DNA from: Hyposmocoma kahamanoa
Lineage: Eukaryota > Arthropoda > Insecta > Lepidoptera > Cosmopterigidae
Direction: 5' to 3'
NCBI RefSeq assembly: GCF_003589595.1
Contig: NW_020653945.1
Coordinates: 7,566,458-7,630,457 of the forward strand
Length of the DNA stretch: 64,000 nt
Made by a program: the position numbers and the translations under genes. This document shows, one piece after another, positions 21,054 to 33,084 of the stretch. How positions within the stretch are numbered: position 1 is the first letter of the stretch; every line of letters starts with the position of its first letter. The notes beneath the pieces are model-generated. The model was not told where the DNA came from. It was given only the letters and a program-made list of their open reading frames with translations, and made no database searches.

Positions 21054-23901
21054 TCAATCTCTGTTGTAGTCAAAAGTGTAATCGAAGTACGATTGATCAA
21101 AGCTCTGTACACGAACATAACCGTCTTCACCTCCTGAGGCGTAGCTCTTACCATCTGGGTGGAATGCCAAACTGTTGATAGGACCAAAGTGGCCTTTAAT
21201 ACGGCCAAATTCTTCTTCGAATACTAAGTGGAAAAAACGAGCGTCAAACTTTCCTTGTCTTGTCGAAGTTGTTGTTACTTCCATAGCATCCTGACCACCA
21301 CCTAATACAACATGGTCAAGAATTGGGCTGAGAGCAGCAGAATTAACTGGTCTCTCCGTTTTGTATTCTTTGAGAAGCTCTAGCGAGCTAGTGTCAAAAA
21401 GTTTGGCAGTTTGGTCTTTCGAGGCAGTGATGAACATTGTACCATCTCGGGACAGTTGCATATCATTGATTTGATGAGTATGCTCCTTAATGGAATGCAC
21501 TTTCTTGCCAGTCTGAAATTTTTTTATATATTAATATAGTTGTTGTAGTGTGTAATAAATAACATGCAAAATACGATAAATAAAAAAAAAATGAAAAATT
21601 TCAATAGTATTTTGCAATGCAATAAAAAAATGCCAGCAATAACAATTGGTAATAATAATATGCTTGTCAATCATATCATTGCATAGTCTCAAACTATATT
21701 TCTTGTGCTAAGAGAAATAGAGTAACCCCAAAATATCCAATTTGTGTTTACTTCTTCCAGGAAAATATATATTTAGTAACCAGGCTACTGAGATTATTAA
21801 AATGATACAAATTTAGAAACCGAGTAAAGCACCCACCCTAAGATCCCACTGAATAAGGTCTCCAGCTTCATGACCAGTGATGATGGTCTCATCCAGTGTG
21901 CCCCACACCATGGAAGTGACCTTTGAGTCTGTAATTTCCCACTTGAGGATTGGTGCCTGATTCGACATAGAGTCATCTATGGTTCTTGTGTCTATGATGA
22001 ACACCTGAAAAATTAATTAAGATTACTAAAAAACATGCAAAACTAATATGCTAATTAAATTGGACCTAATCATTCTAAATGAAAATAATTACAAATTTTG
22101 CTTTTAAGGACAGGTGGGAAGATTTGGCATATTGTTTTATGTCACCTGTGTAAAATAGATATTCATCGATAATTTCTATTTCTTTCTTTTTAATCATTTG
22201 ACAATGAAAATTAATATCACAAACATAAAATAAAATAAAAACAAGTTAACTCTATGCACACTTAAATTTAATTACCATTTGATATGGTTCTGTTATCAGA
22301 AAATACACACAACAAAAAACACACATAGATGATTAGTACTACTTCCAAGTTTCTTAGCACAGTATGATTTCTTTTTATTTCCTTGATATTTTTGAATGGT
22401 TATATGCTCCATGGTCATGGGTACACTGGCCAGTGTCCAATTTACAATAATAATAATAGTAAAAATGCTTAGAATTCAGTGGATACAGTGAGTGTGGTTT
22501 GTGAAAAAAGTGCAGTGACAATGATAACACCATTAATTGAGATGAAGGTAGTAGACTATACCAAAAGAGGGTAGATAGATAAGCCTGCTCTTAAAGCTGT
22601 TGTTTGCCGATGACTAGTCAATCTGAGCCCATGGAGCATGTAACCATTTCAAAATATCTGGACAATAAAATTAAATGTGTTCCGAAGTAAATACCTGTAA
22701 TTAGTGATAATCATATTTAGTGAATAACCATATAAGTCTAAAATCTTATAATGCTTACATAAATAGATAAATATTTTACTCTTTTGATCAATGCAATTAT
22801 AAAATATTATCACAATTTTTACAATTTCATTAAAAGAAAGAGTGAAACTATTTTTCTAGATATACATCTGGAAAAATAGTTTCATTTGCTGTGTAACAAC
22901 CGCAAAAGCCCAAGAACTCAGAACAAGAACAAATAGAAGGAATCTAACATTCTCATATAAAAAAATAAGATGCTACTGATCAGACACAACTGGTTTATTT
23001 AAATGGTCAATTAATAAAACTAATAAGAAAACTAGGTAACACCTTTGCACCAAACTAGCTTAGAGAAAACAGAATTGTATACCTCACAAGGATGTTTCAT
23101 AGCTTTGTCGGTGGTGTAGGCAGCCTGGTATGCACTGTAGCTGAAGTTGCAAGTTCTCACTGATGAGTTAGACTTTATCGTGGCAATGTTTTTTCCAGTC
23201 TCTAAGTCCCATAATCTGAAATAATGTAAAATGTCTGTATTAACATGGGCATATTTCTATAAATCAATTTACTATGCATCAATTCAAATACAGACAAGAG
23301 AATAACATACATACTTTATTTTCCTTGTGGCTTATTGTAATGCAACACAGGCAAAATATTTTTACCTAAGTGTCAACTTATGGAGATTGAATATTGTTTA
23401 ATGTATGAGCATCTTTGGACTAAGTAACACTGCTTTTATATTCCAGGGGAGCTGTTCCTCGTTAAACAGACTCCTAACCTGTTAACTTATGAAGCAGCAC
23501 TACAATAAAATTTTAATTTTACAATGTTATTTTACCTGCAGGAGCTGTCACCACCGCCTGTAATGAGGTTGGTAGTCTGCCAATCTACATCGAGGCACCA
23601 CACGACACCTCCGTGGCCGTTGAAAGTGCCCAAACGTTCGCCATTCAGAGACCACCACACATTAGGTTTTGAATCCTTCGCAACTGAGAATAACAGATCT
23701 CCCTCACGGTTGTATTTGATCTGGGTGATGGCACGCTCGTGCCCTTGCAGCATAAGAGGTTTCTACAATGAAATAATACTGAATTACAAGACGTATTCTG
23801 CCGATTATAATTTAAGGAAAATTACGTCACTACTGCACAATATTTTAGATAATACACATTTAATATGACAAGTAATGAGTGTTTGTAGCAATACAAACCA
23901 T
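21054..23901 (-). CDS. eIF3i: Eukaryotic translation initiation factor 3 subunit i (WD40)
   Basis: WD40-propeller subunit of the eIF3 complex, which loads mRNA and initiator tRNA on the 40S subunit in the cytoplasm (Trip1 in flies, TIF34 in yeast). Coding exons, in transcript order: 23901-23899 (only the ATG), 23762-23536, 23215-23083, 22004-21837, 21512-21054. They join to 330 codons (329 aa; fly 326, from memory). Diagnostic stretches are [20 protein letters not shown] at the N-terminus, [28 protein letters not shown], and near the C-terminus [20 protein letters not shown]. The first exon is inferred. Exon 2 starts with AAA directly after an acceptor, and the nearest suitable ATG before a donor (ATG|GTTTGT) is at 23901. 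All other borders are clear GT-AG. Confidence 0.92.
22382..22662. mobile_element. Inverted-repeat element in an eIF3i intron
   Basis: GATATTTTTGAATGGTTATA at about 22387 (then TGCTCCATGG) is matched in inverse by CCATGGAGCATGTAACCATT at about 22633-22652. Arms are about 30 bp with few mismatches. It has no coding capacity. Target duplication was not resolved. Confidence 0.6.
22845..22910. repeat. Minimal copy of foldback repeat family B
   Basis: GTGAAACTATTTTTCTAGAT and AAAAATAGTTTCATTTGC form the terminal inverted repeats of family B with most of the centre missing. It lies in an eIF3i intron. Confidence 0.55.
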
Positions 23902-24274
23902 TTTTTATAAATATTTTTCGAGAAAATTAAAGAAAATCACAAAAATTCAGGCGTGACATGTGGCGGTTGCCTATTCTTTTGACACGAGAAGGAAAGAAGG
24001 AAGATGGACAGAGTGAGACAACTATTTATACGTTCGGATACACACATATTTACTTTCTATGAAATGGCAACACTTCAGATGAAATCTTGTACCCAACGAT
24101 AGATGTCGCTATCTATTACAGTTTTAAGTAATTTTTCTGTTTACCTATAGATGGCAGTATTTTAAGCAATGTTATTTTTTGTTTTATTGGGGCTTTTAGA
24201 AACAACATTACCTCTTGCGTTGCGTTTCGTCGTAGCAAATGGCTACGCCGATTCGTAGTATTTCTACTTTATTA

Positions 24275-24282
24275 TATCGATA
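24275..24282. promoter_or_regulatory. DRE-like TATCGATA motif upstream of eIF3i
   Basis: A perfect TATCGATA about 375 bp upstream of the eIF3i start codon. A second perfect copy lies at 24867-24874. The function is inferred by analogy with DREF-controlled housekeeping genes in flies. Confidence 0.35.
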
Positions 24283-24639
24283 CTTCGAGAATACGCGTAA
24301 AAGCCAATTTCATCAAGAATGATCTATTGATGCTATTGGCTTAAATTTTCAAGTTCTTCTATCTGTTTAGTCTTTTTAGGTTAGATGTTTTTATTTTTAG
24401 ATTCGGTTTTAGAATTATTTTTTGTTAAAACTGAACATTTTACGTAAAAATAGCTATAAAAATGAAAAAGGATATGAACCAAAAACATCTATGAGAATGT
24501 CTAAGTCTATGAAGATGTCTAAGTTTTTATCTCTTGCTGTTTTAAAAATATTTTGATCGAAAAATCATATTACAAAATTGAAGACTACGTGTTAGATAAC
24601 GATGTATGGAAAGACGACATGGCTCCGGAATCCACACAA

Positions 24640-24828
24640 ATTTGATTCAAAGTGTATTCCATAGCATTTAAGTTTATTTGAAAAGAGCAATCCCTAGAGT
24701 TTCTTGCTCGTTCTTCTCAGGGAGATCAGCGTAGTGAACGAGCAGTAGCTTAAATGTGACGATTTCAAGTGTAAATTTATTTTACCTATGGAATAAATGA
24801 TCTTTGACCTTGACTTTGACTTTGCAAA
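24640..24828 (+). repeat. LINE (RTE-like) 3' end
   Basis: Contains TTCTTGCTCGTTCTTCTCAG and ends ATGGAATAAATGATCTTTGA, then a short CTTTGA-type repeat tail. This pattern is common at the 3' ends of lepidopteran endonuclease-reverse-transcriptase LINEs. No coding part remains. A weaker, related stretch lies near 18870-18960. Confidence 0.55.
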
Positions 24829-24882
24829 TTTTATAGTTTGGTTTTTGCGTCTTTTCTTCCCTGAAGTATCGATATATGTAAT

Positions 24883-27800
24883 ACCAAACATGGAGAAAAA
24901 TGAAATTCATAAATCTTTCACATACATTTTATTTTCTTAAATTATTAACCATTGATTTCCAAGAGTACAACTAAAAAACAAATTAAAGTACAAACACGTT
25001 ATGCATCGCTAACTAAACACAACTGTAGGTAACTTCTCTTGGCAAACCAGTACACGCATTGACTAACGTCCGGCGCACCACTCGAACGAGATAAAATAAT
25101 GTAGACAGTACAATATTCTGAATTACTATCAAACGCATTGTATTCATAACTTGGTCGAATTAACAGCCATTAACCTTCGGGCACAGCCTCCTTTCAATAT
25201 CGACTCTACAAATATTGCAGCTATAAAATAAATCTGCAAAAACAGTCCTTTCTGTTAATTAAAACTCTCGGATTATTAAAATTCTGATGACTAAATAAAA
25301 TTTATATAAACGTCGATAGGTACCTATATCTACCGATAAAATTTGTTATAGAGTCGCTACGCAAGATTTTATATGCCTTGTTGTTACTGCCTATATGCCT
25401 TAAAGTTTCCGTGGGTTGTTATCAATAATTTGTTAACTAAGTGTAAGTTAGGTATTTATTTTATCGTTTCTATTTTTGACTTGAACAAAAAGGCATACAT
25501 AATCACTAGGAGGCCAATAACAGCCATCATTTTTATGTGACTTGTTAGTAAGTAAGTATAAACATAGAACCCTATGGTATCAATAATACTTAAACGTACT
25601 AGTCCTGAAAGCGATAAGTCTTGAAATTGAGCGGACCCAACTAAACACGTGAGAGCACATTCAATCTTACGGAGAGTTTTTTGCAAGTAAATTGTATAAA
25701 GACATGAAAGATTGATTTTTGAATAAAAATTTGTTTACATTAAAGTATTTTCCTGTTCAAAAATCGAACTTAAGGCGTAATTTGTATGTAGATTACTCTG
25801 AAATTGTAATATTTCTTAATAAATTCTACGAAAATGTATCGTTAGTCATAATTCTATAGTGCATGGTCTTACTCAGAGGCAAAATGTGATTTTGTGAAAT
25901 TAATTGTAACTACATATCGAGTGCCTTCCCAACTGTTTTCTATTTCAAAATGTACACTTTGTAACACAAATATAACAAACAAGCTGAACATTACAATGAC
26001 TGTTATAACAAAATTGATAAAGTTACTTGAATAAAGTTATATAACTCGTACAATATTGTATCTGCTAGAGTTCAAATATCCACCTGTGACACGTAATACA
26101 TACAACAAACACTCGTCAACGTTTCCAAATATATATTCTCTTACGGTTTACACTCGATTTATCCCGTATCTAATTTAATACAACTTCTAATGTACACAAT
26201 TTCAACCCTTTAATTTACCCGAAATACATGAATTGCTATTATACACAACAAACCTTACACTACGAATGTGAAAATATTTCGTCACAATACCTTAGTTGTA
26301 ATTATTTTATTCTTTTATGGACTGTAAAGAAACCGTGAAATGCATAAATTTTTTGTTATATCCTTATAAATATATTAACATTATTATGTTTACATTACTA
26401 CATCAGTCAAAATATTTCTGCGGTATTATCTACTGTCCGACGTTGGAATTACTTGTGTTCCGAATTAAAAACAACATTTTGTAGTTCTGCTTTTAGATTA
26501 TATTGGAACTAGTTTAATGATAAGCGAAAGGACAAATAATCAAGAAGTGGGTGCGCACAGTATCTCGAATGTGCCACGTCGTCGGATCTATCACGCGATC
26601 ACATCCTTAGGGAAATCAATGCAGTACAGCAAGCATAAGCTAATCTATTAAATTCTATACCGGTCACTTTCAGACTGTTTAGATTTTTACATAGTATTGT
26701 ACATCTACAACGTTTCGTTTCAAATAAATGGGATAAAAGGCGAAGAAGCAAAAACCTAGGTCCAGCAACAAATTTAGGAGAGCAACGAAAAGCGAGTGGC
26801 CACGTACTTGTATTTACAATATTAATGTATAGCCTCTTTGTGGGCTCTTCGTGCACTATTCTAATTAGGTACTCGCCAGTAATGCGCCAATTTCATTGTT
26901 TAATTACTAACAATACTATCCTTTGTACAACGCCAATAGCTCATTTACTCTACCTCCGTTTTGATACACTGCCGTGAGTGTCGCCTTAACAATACGCTAC
27001 GCTACTAACAAAATACATAAGTGTCAATATTACTTACATACATGTTATGATTTACATATTAGTAGAACGATGCACGATTCGCGATTCATAGTTATATTAA
27101 CGATTCCGTCATTACATTGTTTAAAAATCTATAAAGGCATCTTGACCTCAGACTTTAGATTTGACACCTTCGCGCTGATGGTGTTTTAAGAACTAATTAA
27201 TTTATAGTTAAGTTATGTTCGAAATGAATAAATAAATATAGTTACCAATTGTCGTGACGGCCTATCCAGAGAAGGCAGGCCGAGTGAGACCAACTAAAAC
27301 GGAGCGCGATCGCGTCTGGTTACCCTCTGCATTAGGCGAGTCTAGGTATTCGGAACGCGCGCTCGTTTCCTTTCACTATCACTGCTCGATTATCACATTT
27401 AACTAATAATTTCACGAACGTCGTTTCTTAATTTAAACATACATAATAACAAAATTAATTGCAAACTATTTATTTAGGCATTTGATGGCAGTATCATAAC
27501 TGGTTTTATTCCAACTAATTTACAATGTACAAAACACATAACGCTATACGCACTTAACTAATGGTAACACGATGAGGAACGGACGCGTCGCTCATTCAGG
27601 TAACAGGATTTTCTAATCTTATTTATAAAAAGTTTATAATAATCAATTGTATAGATAGACTTGCATTGCTTTGTAATAATAATAAGACGTCGAATTCGAT
27701 TGATTATTTAAAAATACTGGCAATTTCTTTTTATGGAGCAACAGTCGAGAGACATTTTGAAGTCGATTGCCAGTGTAGTAGCTGCAGCACCGACGAATTA

Positions 27801-29233
27801 TCGCACTCAAAGAGTGGTCATTAAGGGCCAGTAGCAATAACGACAATCAACGGTAACCAGTGTGAGGCGTAGCATTGTCACTACGCTGACATCAACTGAC
27901 ACTTACAAGGCATAACCATTCAATTAACTAGAACCTAAGTCCCTAGAACGAACTTTTTGGTTGTAATTACTTAATTTTAAAGGCGCACACCGCCCCTAGA
28001 TCTAGTGGTAACTGTTCACCGTTGCTGGAACGTTTATTACAATTTAACATTAACGATTAATACGAGAATTACCATAACGGCAATAGCTTTAGAAGGCAGT
28101 GATTACTGACAGTGTTTAGTTTAGAAAGTCTATTTTACTTATAATATTAGTATAATTCCAGACTTTAGTACCTATCTATAATGTAAGTATTAGAATGAAG
28201 AGTTGTGAAATATGGTGATGTCTAATATTCGCGAGAAATTACTTTTGCATTTATGATATTATTCGAAAATAGCCACTTGTGCAAATTAAAATAATAAAAG
28301 TTTTCATTCGAATAGAAGAATTTGAACATGAGAAAAGAGAATATGCCTCTCATTAGTGCATACACAAGACCAAATAATCTTTAGATAATACTAATGTAGA
28401 ACAATAATCATAAAGTGTAGAATGAAAAATAAATGTGATGAAACGTACAGGTAAATTACAATTCACGTGTCGTAAGAAATGATTAATTGAGCATAATTAC
28501 AATTGAACACATTAAAGGAAGCAAAGTACCGGTAAAGATCGAAGCACCTACACACGTAAAGATAACCGTAATTAATATACTCGTAGAAATGCAACAAGAA
28601 TGTGCTTTAGTACCGCCTGATGATCGGCGTCGGCGAAGAACGCGGCCTTGGCTAGCGGCACCAGCACCTAAGTCTAGTTAGACCAGAACCAGAAGTGTAA
28701 AGGAGAAATATATGCACAAGAGTCATGCGAAACATTGGCAATTAAAATGCATAAATTGTGACTACAAAAACGAGACGCTAGCTGCGCCGTTATGTTAGTG
28801 GATTGTATAAACAATAGAGTTGTATACAAGCAGTCTTGGTAAACACTGAGAGTAGGTACTTAGTGCTACTTACGCTAGCTACGAACGAGTCATATAAAAT
28901 TAAATTAAAATTCTCCATTTAATAATTACACGCCCAGTTGTAATGTACTGGTTAATTCTACACGATATAAAATGCAAACTAAAACAGCATATTTCATTCA
29001 CATGAAACTATTCTGTCTAAAACAACATCTTATCTGTATTGTAAAAGTATTCTATATTTACACAAATAATATATTATGCGATTTTTTTCGACTGACAATT
29101 TTAAATATTAACATAATAATATATATTATTCTATTTAATTTTAAGTAGTATACACTACCACGTATAAAACACGCATTCAAGTCCCTGGTACCTACAACTA
29201 TTTATTAATAAATCAGTCTGTCAATTGGGACGT
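24883..29233. other. Gap with no gene seen (eIF3i to HR4)
   Basis: AT-rich sequence with stops in all frames. A few GC-richer patches occur (27290-27370, with GCGCGATCGCG). It may contain distal 3' UTR of HR4, but no gene or repeat family is evident. Confidence 0.55.
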
Positions 29234-29239
29234 TTTATT
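29234..29239 (-). terminator. Candidate polyadenylation signal for HR4
   Basis: AATAAA on the minus strand, 340 bp past the HR4 stop codon. The 3' UTR could be longer. Confidence 0.35.
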
Positions 29240-29578
29240 TCCTCTATTAAACAATAAACCAATACACACATCGACTCAACAAAGGTATAAAGTACCGCAC
29301 TGTCCTCGCACTATGTCACTGCGGCGGAGTAGTAACATCAAGTAACATGCACTGGTAAAGATGTTCAGAGGCAGAGATCGGGTGCGCTCGCGCCAGCCGG
29401 CGGCCTGATATGGTCCGCGGGTCGGCTACGGCTGCAGCAGTAGGAACATGAGGCATGTCAAAGGCGCGGGCGCAGACTTAAGCCCCGGCTCTCACGACGA
29501 GACGAGGGTGAGATGCGAACGTGGGCGAGGTGTCCGCCTCTCGTACATCGAGAACTAAACGCCCTGCTGTGCCATATA

Positions 29579-32500
29579 CTATCTGATTTCCGCTGAATTC
29601 AGCACGAAAGGTACATAGAACATCTTGCTCTCTAATAGCAGATTTGCGGCTGCTTGTATCTGTGAAATAAGAAGATATATTCATCCCATTCAAATTACAG
29701 GGTTTCATTCTCTGTCGCTATTTTGTTCTCTACTGAACGAGGAAAGCCTTTTAACCTTTTTGTATTGATCGTACAAACGAGAGACATAAAATGGCAGATT
29801 TACGGAATCGAAAGCTCTACAACTTTCTATTGAAACTGTAACTGGTTTGCTTTCTACATCGGTCTTTATTTGTTATCGTTGTTTATGTAAGTGCCAAGAG
29901 CGCGGGTAAAAGGACTGGAGTGCTTCAAATAGTACAAATCAATGAGGATTAATGTTAAATTGTAGTTCGAGTTATCGCCACATTGACTACACTGCGCCAT
30001 TGGTACTGGTCAAGGAAATGAACTGCACTGTCATCTTGACTATCTGTAGATAAAGTAACCATAGACCTATTTATAGGTAGAAACAAAAGCCGTTCTAATG
30101 GCTATTAAATTTGCTTTTATCGTACAGCTTTGAGTTTAGATCACTCTTTGTCAAATCGTTTTTAATCTTTGTCAATGTCTATACGTTCTCTATCGAGAAC
30201 AAAATAAATATAACAATCCAATAATAATACATGAGAAGAACCAATAATAATACAGAAATATACCACGTATAGAGCAATTATATTATAGGTAGTAATATTA
30301 TAAATCGCTTAATGTACCTCTGGGATCCTGGCGAAGAGCTCTTGCAAGCGACCGGGGTGGTGGGGGGCGGCGTGCTCCAGGTAGCTCCTGAGCACTTGCA
30401 CATATCGCTCCTGGATGCTCTCTAGCTCTACCTCTGCAAACATACAAATACCAACATTAGTCGTAAGCTAGTAAAACTATAACTTGGTGAGTGTAGAGAA
30501 TGTAAAATAGTTATTAAGATATAGAATAGCAATACAAATATCGTGCCTAATGTGCGGAATTATGTCGAGATTATTTCTAAAACATACTGAAGTATGAAGG
30601 AAGTTTTCACCAAACAACGCTCAGATTTTCCTAGCCATGATAACGACGGAGCCGTTCATTGCTACTTGCCACTAGATGGCACTGTACGGCGCACAGAGCG
30701 GCGGCCACCGCGCGGCGTGACGTCACACGCTCAGTAGGTCACTGCGATACCGGGGCAACGACCGCGGCTAGCCGTTGACCTCCGCAGCGCTGCGTCCTCA
30801 CGCTCGCGCTGTCTCGCTCCCTCGCGCGCGCTTTTCCACGGTATTGTTGGTGCGAGTGTTACATGTGCGCGCTTTTATGACTTCGTTGCTAATGTGTTGA
30901 CGTCATTTATTCTGTTATATATAGTGATTCTGCAGTTTTTGGGCGTCTAAACAAGTGCCTTTAAATAGATTTCTTCTAGTAATAACTTTCCATAACGCGA
31001 TTGATATTTTATGACCTTACTTTATCGATGTGATTGAGAATCTAGTTCTCATTCAGTAATAACCGAACACTGACAATCCGTTCATCTACCGTGTTTCTAA
31101 TATTCGTTAAAAAAAGTTTTCCACATGAACTATGTGCGCACGCTGCACGAGTGTACGTTACGTAAATACAAGAGACGCAGCGCAGGCGCAGCGGTACTCG
31201 GTATAATCTGCGCATTTTCCTGCGCCCCCGCACCCTGCACCCGCGCAGCGCGCAAAAGAGAAAGTGCGCCTTCCGCGTTGCGCTTTCCGCTCCGAGAGTG
31301 AAATGCTGTCCCGTTGCACTGACGTAACTCTATTATACGTATTGTGCTATACCACGCTTTATTATGTCGATTGTCTTTTTATTACTTTTAGTAATTATAT
31401 AAAACACATTGTTATTATATACATAGTTTTATTTAATGTAACATTTCAGGGAATATACGAGTAATAAAATGTATTGATTTTACATCTCACATTTAAAATA
31501 CTTTGAATAGTTTGTCGACTTGCACCCCGTGTTCCTTATCGCTGAGACCAAATTGCAAGGTTGTAAAATGTATTACCCGCTTTTAAGCATTTATACTATC
31601 TATAAAGATTTTACGAAGATATTACTATACTTATAAATGTTGCTATAGACACAATACGTACTTCTAATTAGATAGTATTATGGCTTCCGCTATCTATCTA
31701 ATATACCGATAAATTTATTGCACAATACAAAATAGTACACGCATATTGGCCAATAGAGGCTCATTAAATCTAGGAGTATCGAGTCAGGAGTTGGTAGTAC
31801 GCATGCGCGGAACGATTGCGCAAACGCTTTCCATTTCACTGTGCGCACTTGCCTTCGTAAGTTCCATGTTAAGTTCACCACTTTCTTTTAATGAATATTC
31901 GTAATGCACTTTTTTTTAAGAAATTTTTATTTGTTTTACTTGTGTGTTGAGGAAGTCAATGATTCAGAGAATACAGCTAGATGCTATCAATGCCATTATT
32001 TAACTTGATAAATCTCTGCTCAAAATATATCGTATTTTCAACTGTTTTCTTCGATTACATACGAACTGAATTTTCAACTATTTTTAGATTAAGATTTGAA
32101 AAAATAGTTTCATTTTCAATGTATAATAATCGCGAAAACCTAAGAACTCGACATTGTACCTTATTTATTTTTATGTTTTCAAGTGATGAGACGACGCAGT
32201 GCTACTCAGAGCTTTAAATCGCAAAAAACTGACGGGTAATGCCACTGCGCCCGTCACCATGACACATAAGTTGACAAGTCCCACGTGCCTATAATTTCAC
32301 TTGCACCCTCTTCAAAACCGGAATACAGTAATGCTCACATTACTGCCTAGCGGCAGAAATAGGTAAGATCAGAATACTTCCCTGGACGAAGTATTTGACA
32401 AAGAATTCTACAGCTACTAAATAAACTAGGGAACTAGTTCTTTGTCTGTTATTTGCATGATAATGATTTACCTTTACAATCTTAAGGCACTTTATTAAGG

Positions 32501-33031
32501 TTAAACCATAGGTAAGGATTTAGCCTAAAAGGTACATTAAATACGTAGAATGTAGCTATTATAGTACTCACAAGAATAAAGTATAGCTAGATGTACTTTC
32601 GACTATTTCTACGATCAACATGGACTTAAGTAGGTTATCGAACGCAGTTGTACCGTGAAGGCAATTCCATTTACAACTCACTTCATTAATATTGATTTAT
32701 TTTTCTTACTTTATTTTTGAAATCCCAGAAGATTTAGAAGGCTTTATCTTTTCAAACATTGTCGCTAATATTATAAATGCGAAAGTGAATTTCTCTGCTC
32801 CGTTACACGCCTAAATCGCTGAACCAATATTGATGAATTTTCATATAGAGAAACATGGGGCCTTGATGTAGGACATAGGCTCCTTTTTGTCACAAAAAAT
32901 AATCTTAAAAGGGGTGCAATAAGTGACGTAAGTTTATATGGAAAAAAATAAAACTATGGAAATTAGTATAGAAGTATGTAGGCTTCTCAAATTACTATTC
33001 TACGCAGACCATGTCGTGGGTACTGGCTAGT

Positions 33032-33084
<53 letters not shown>

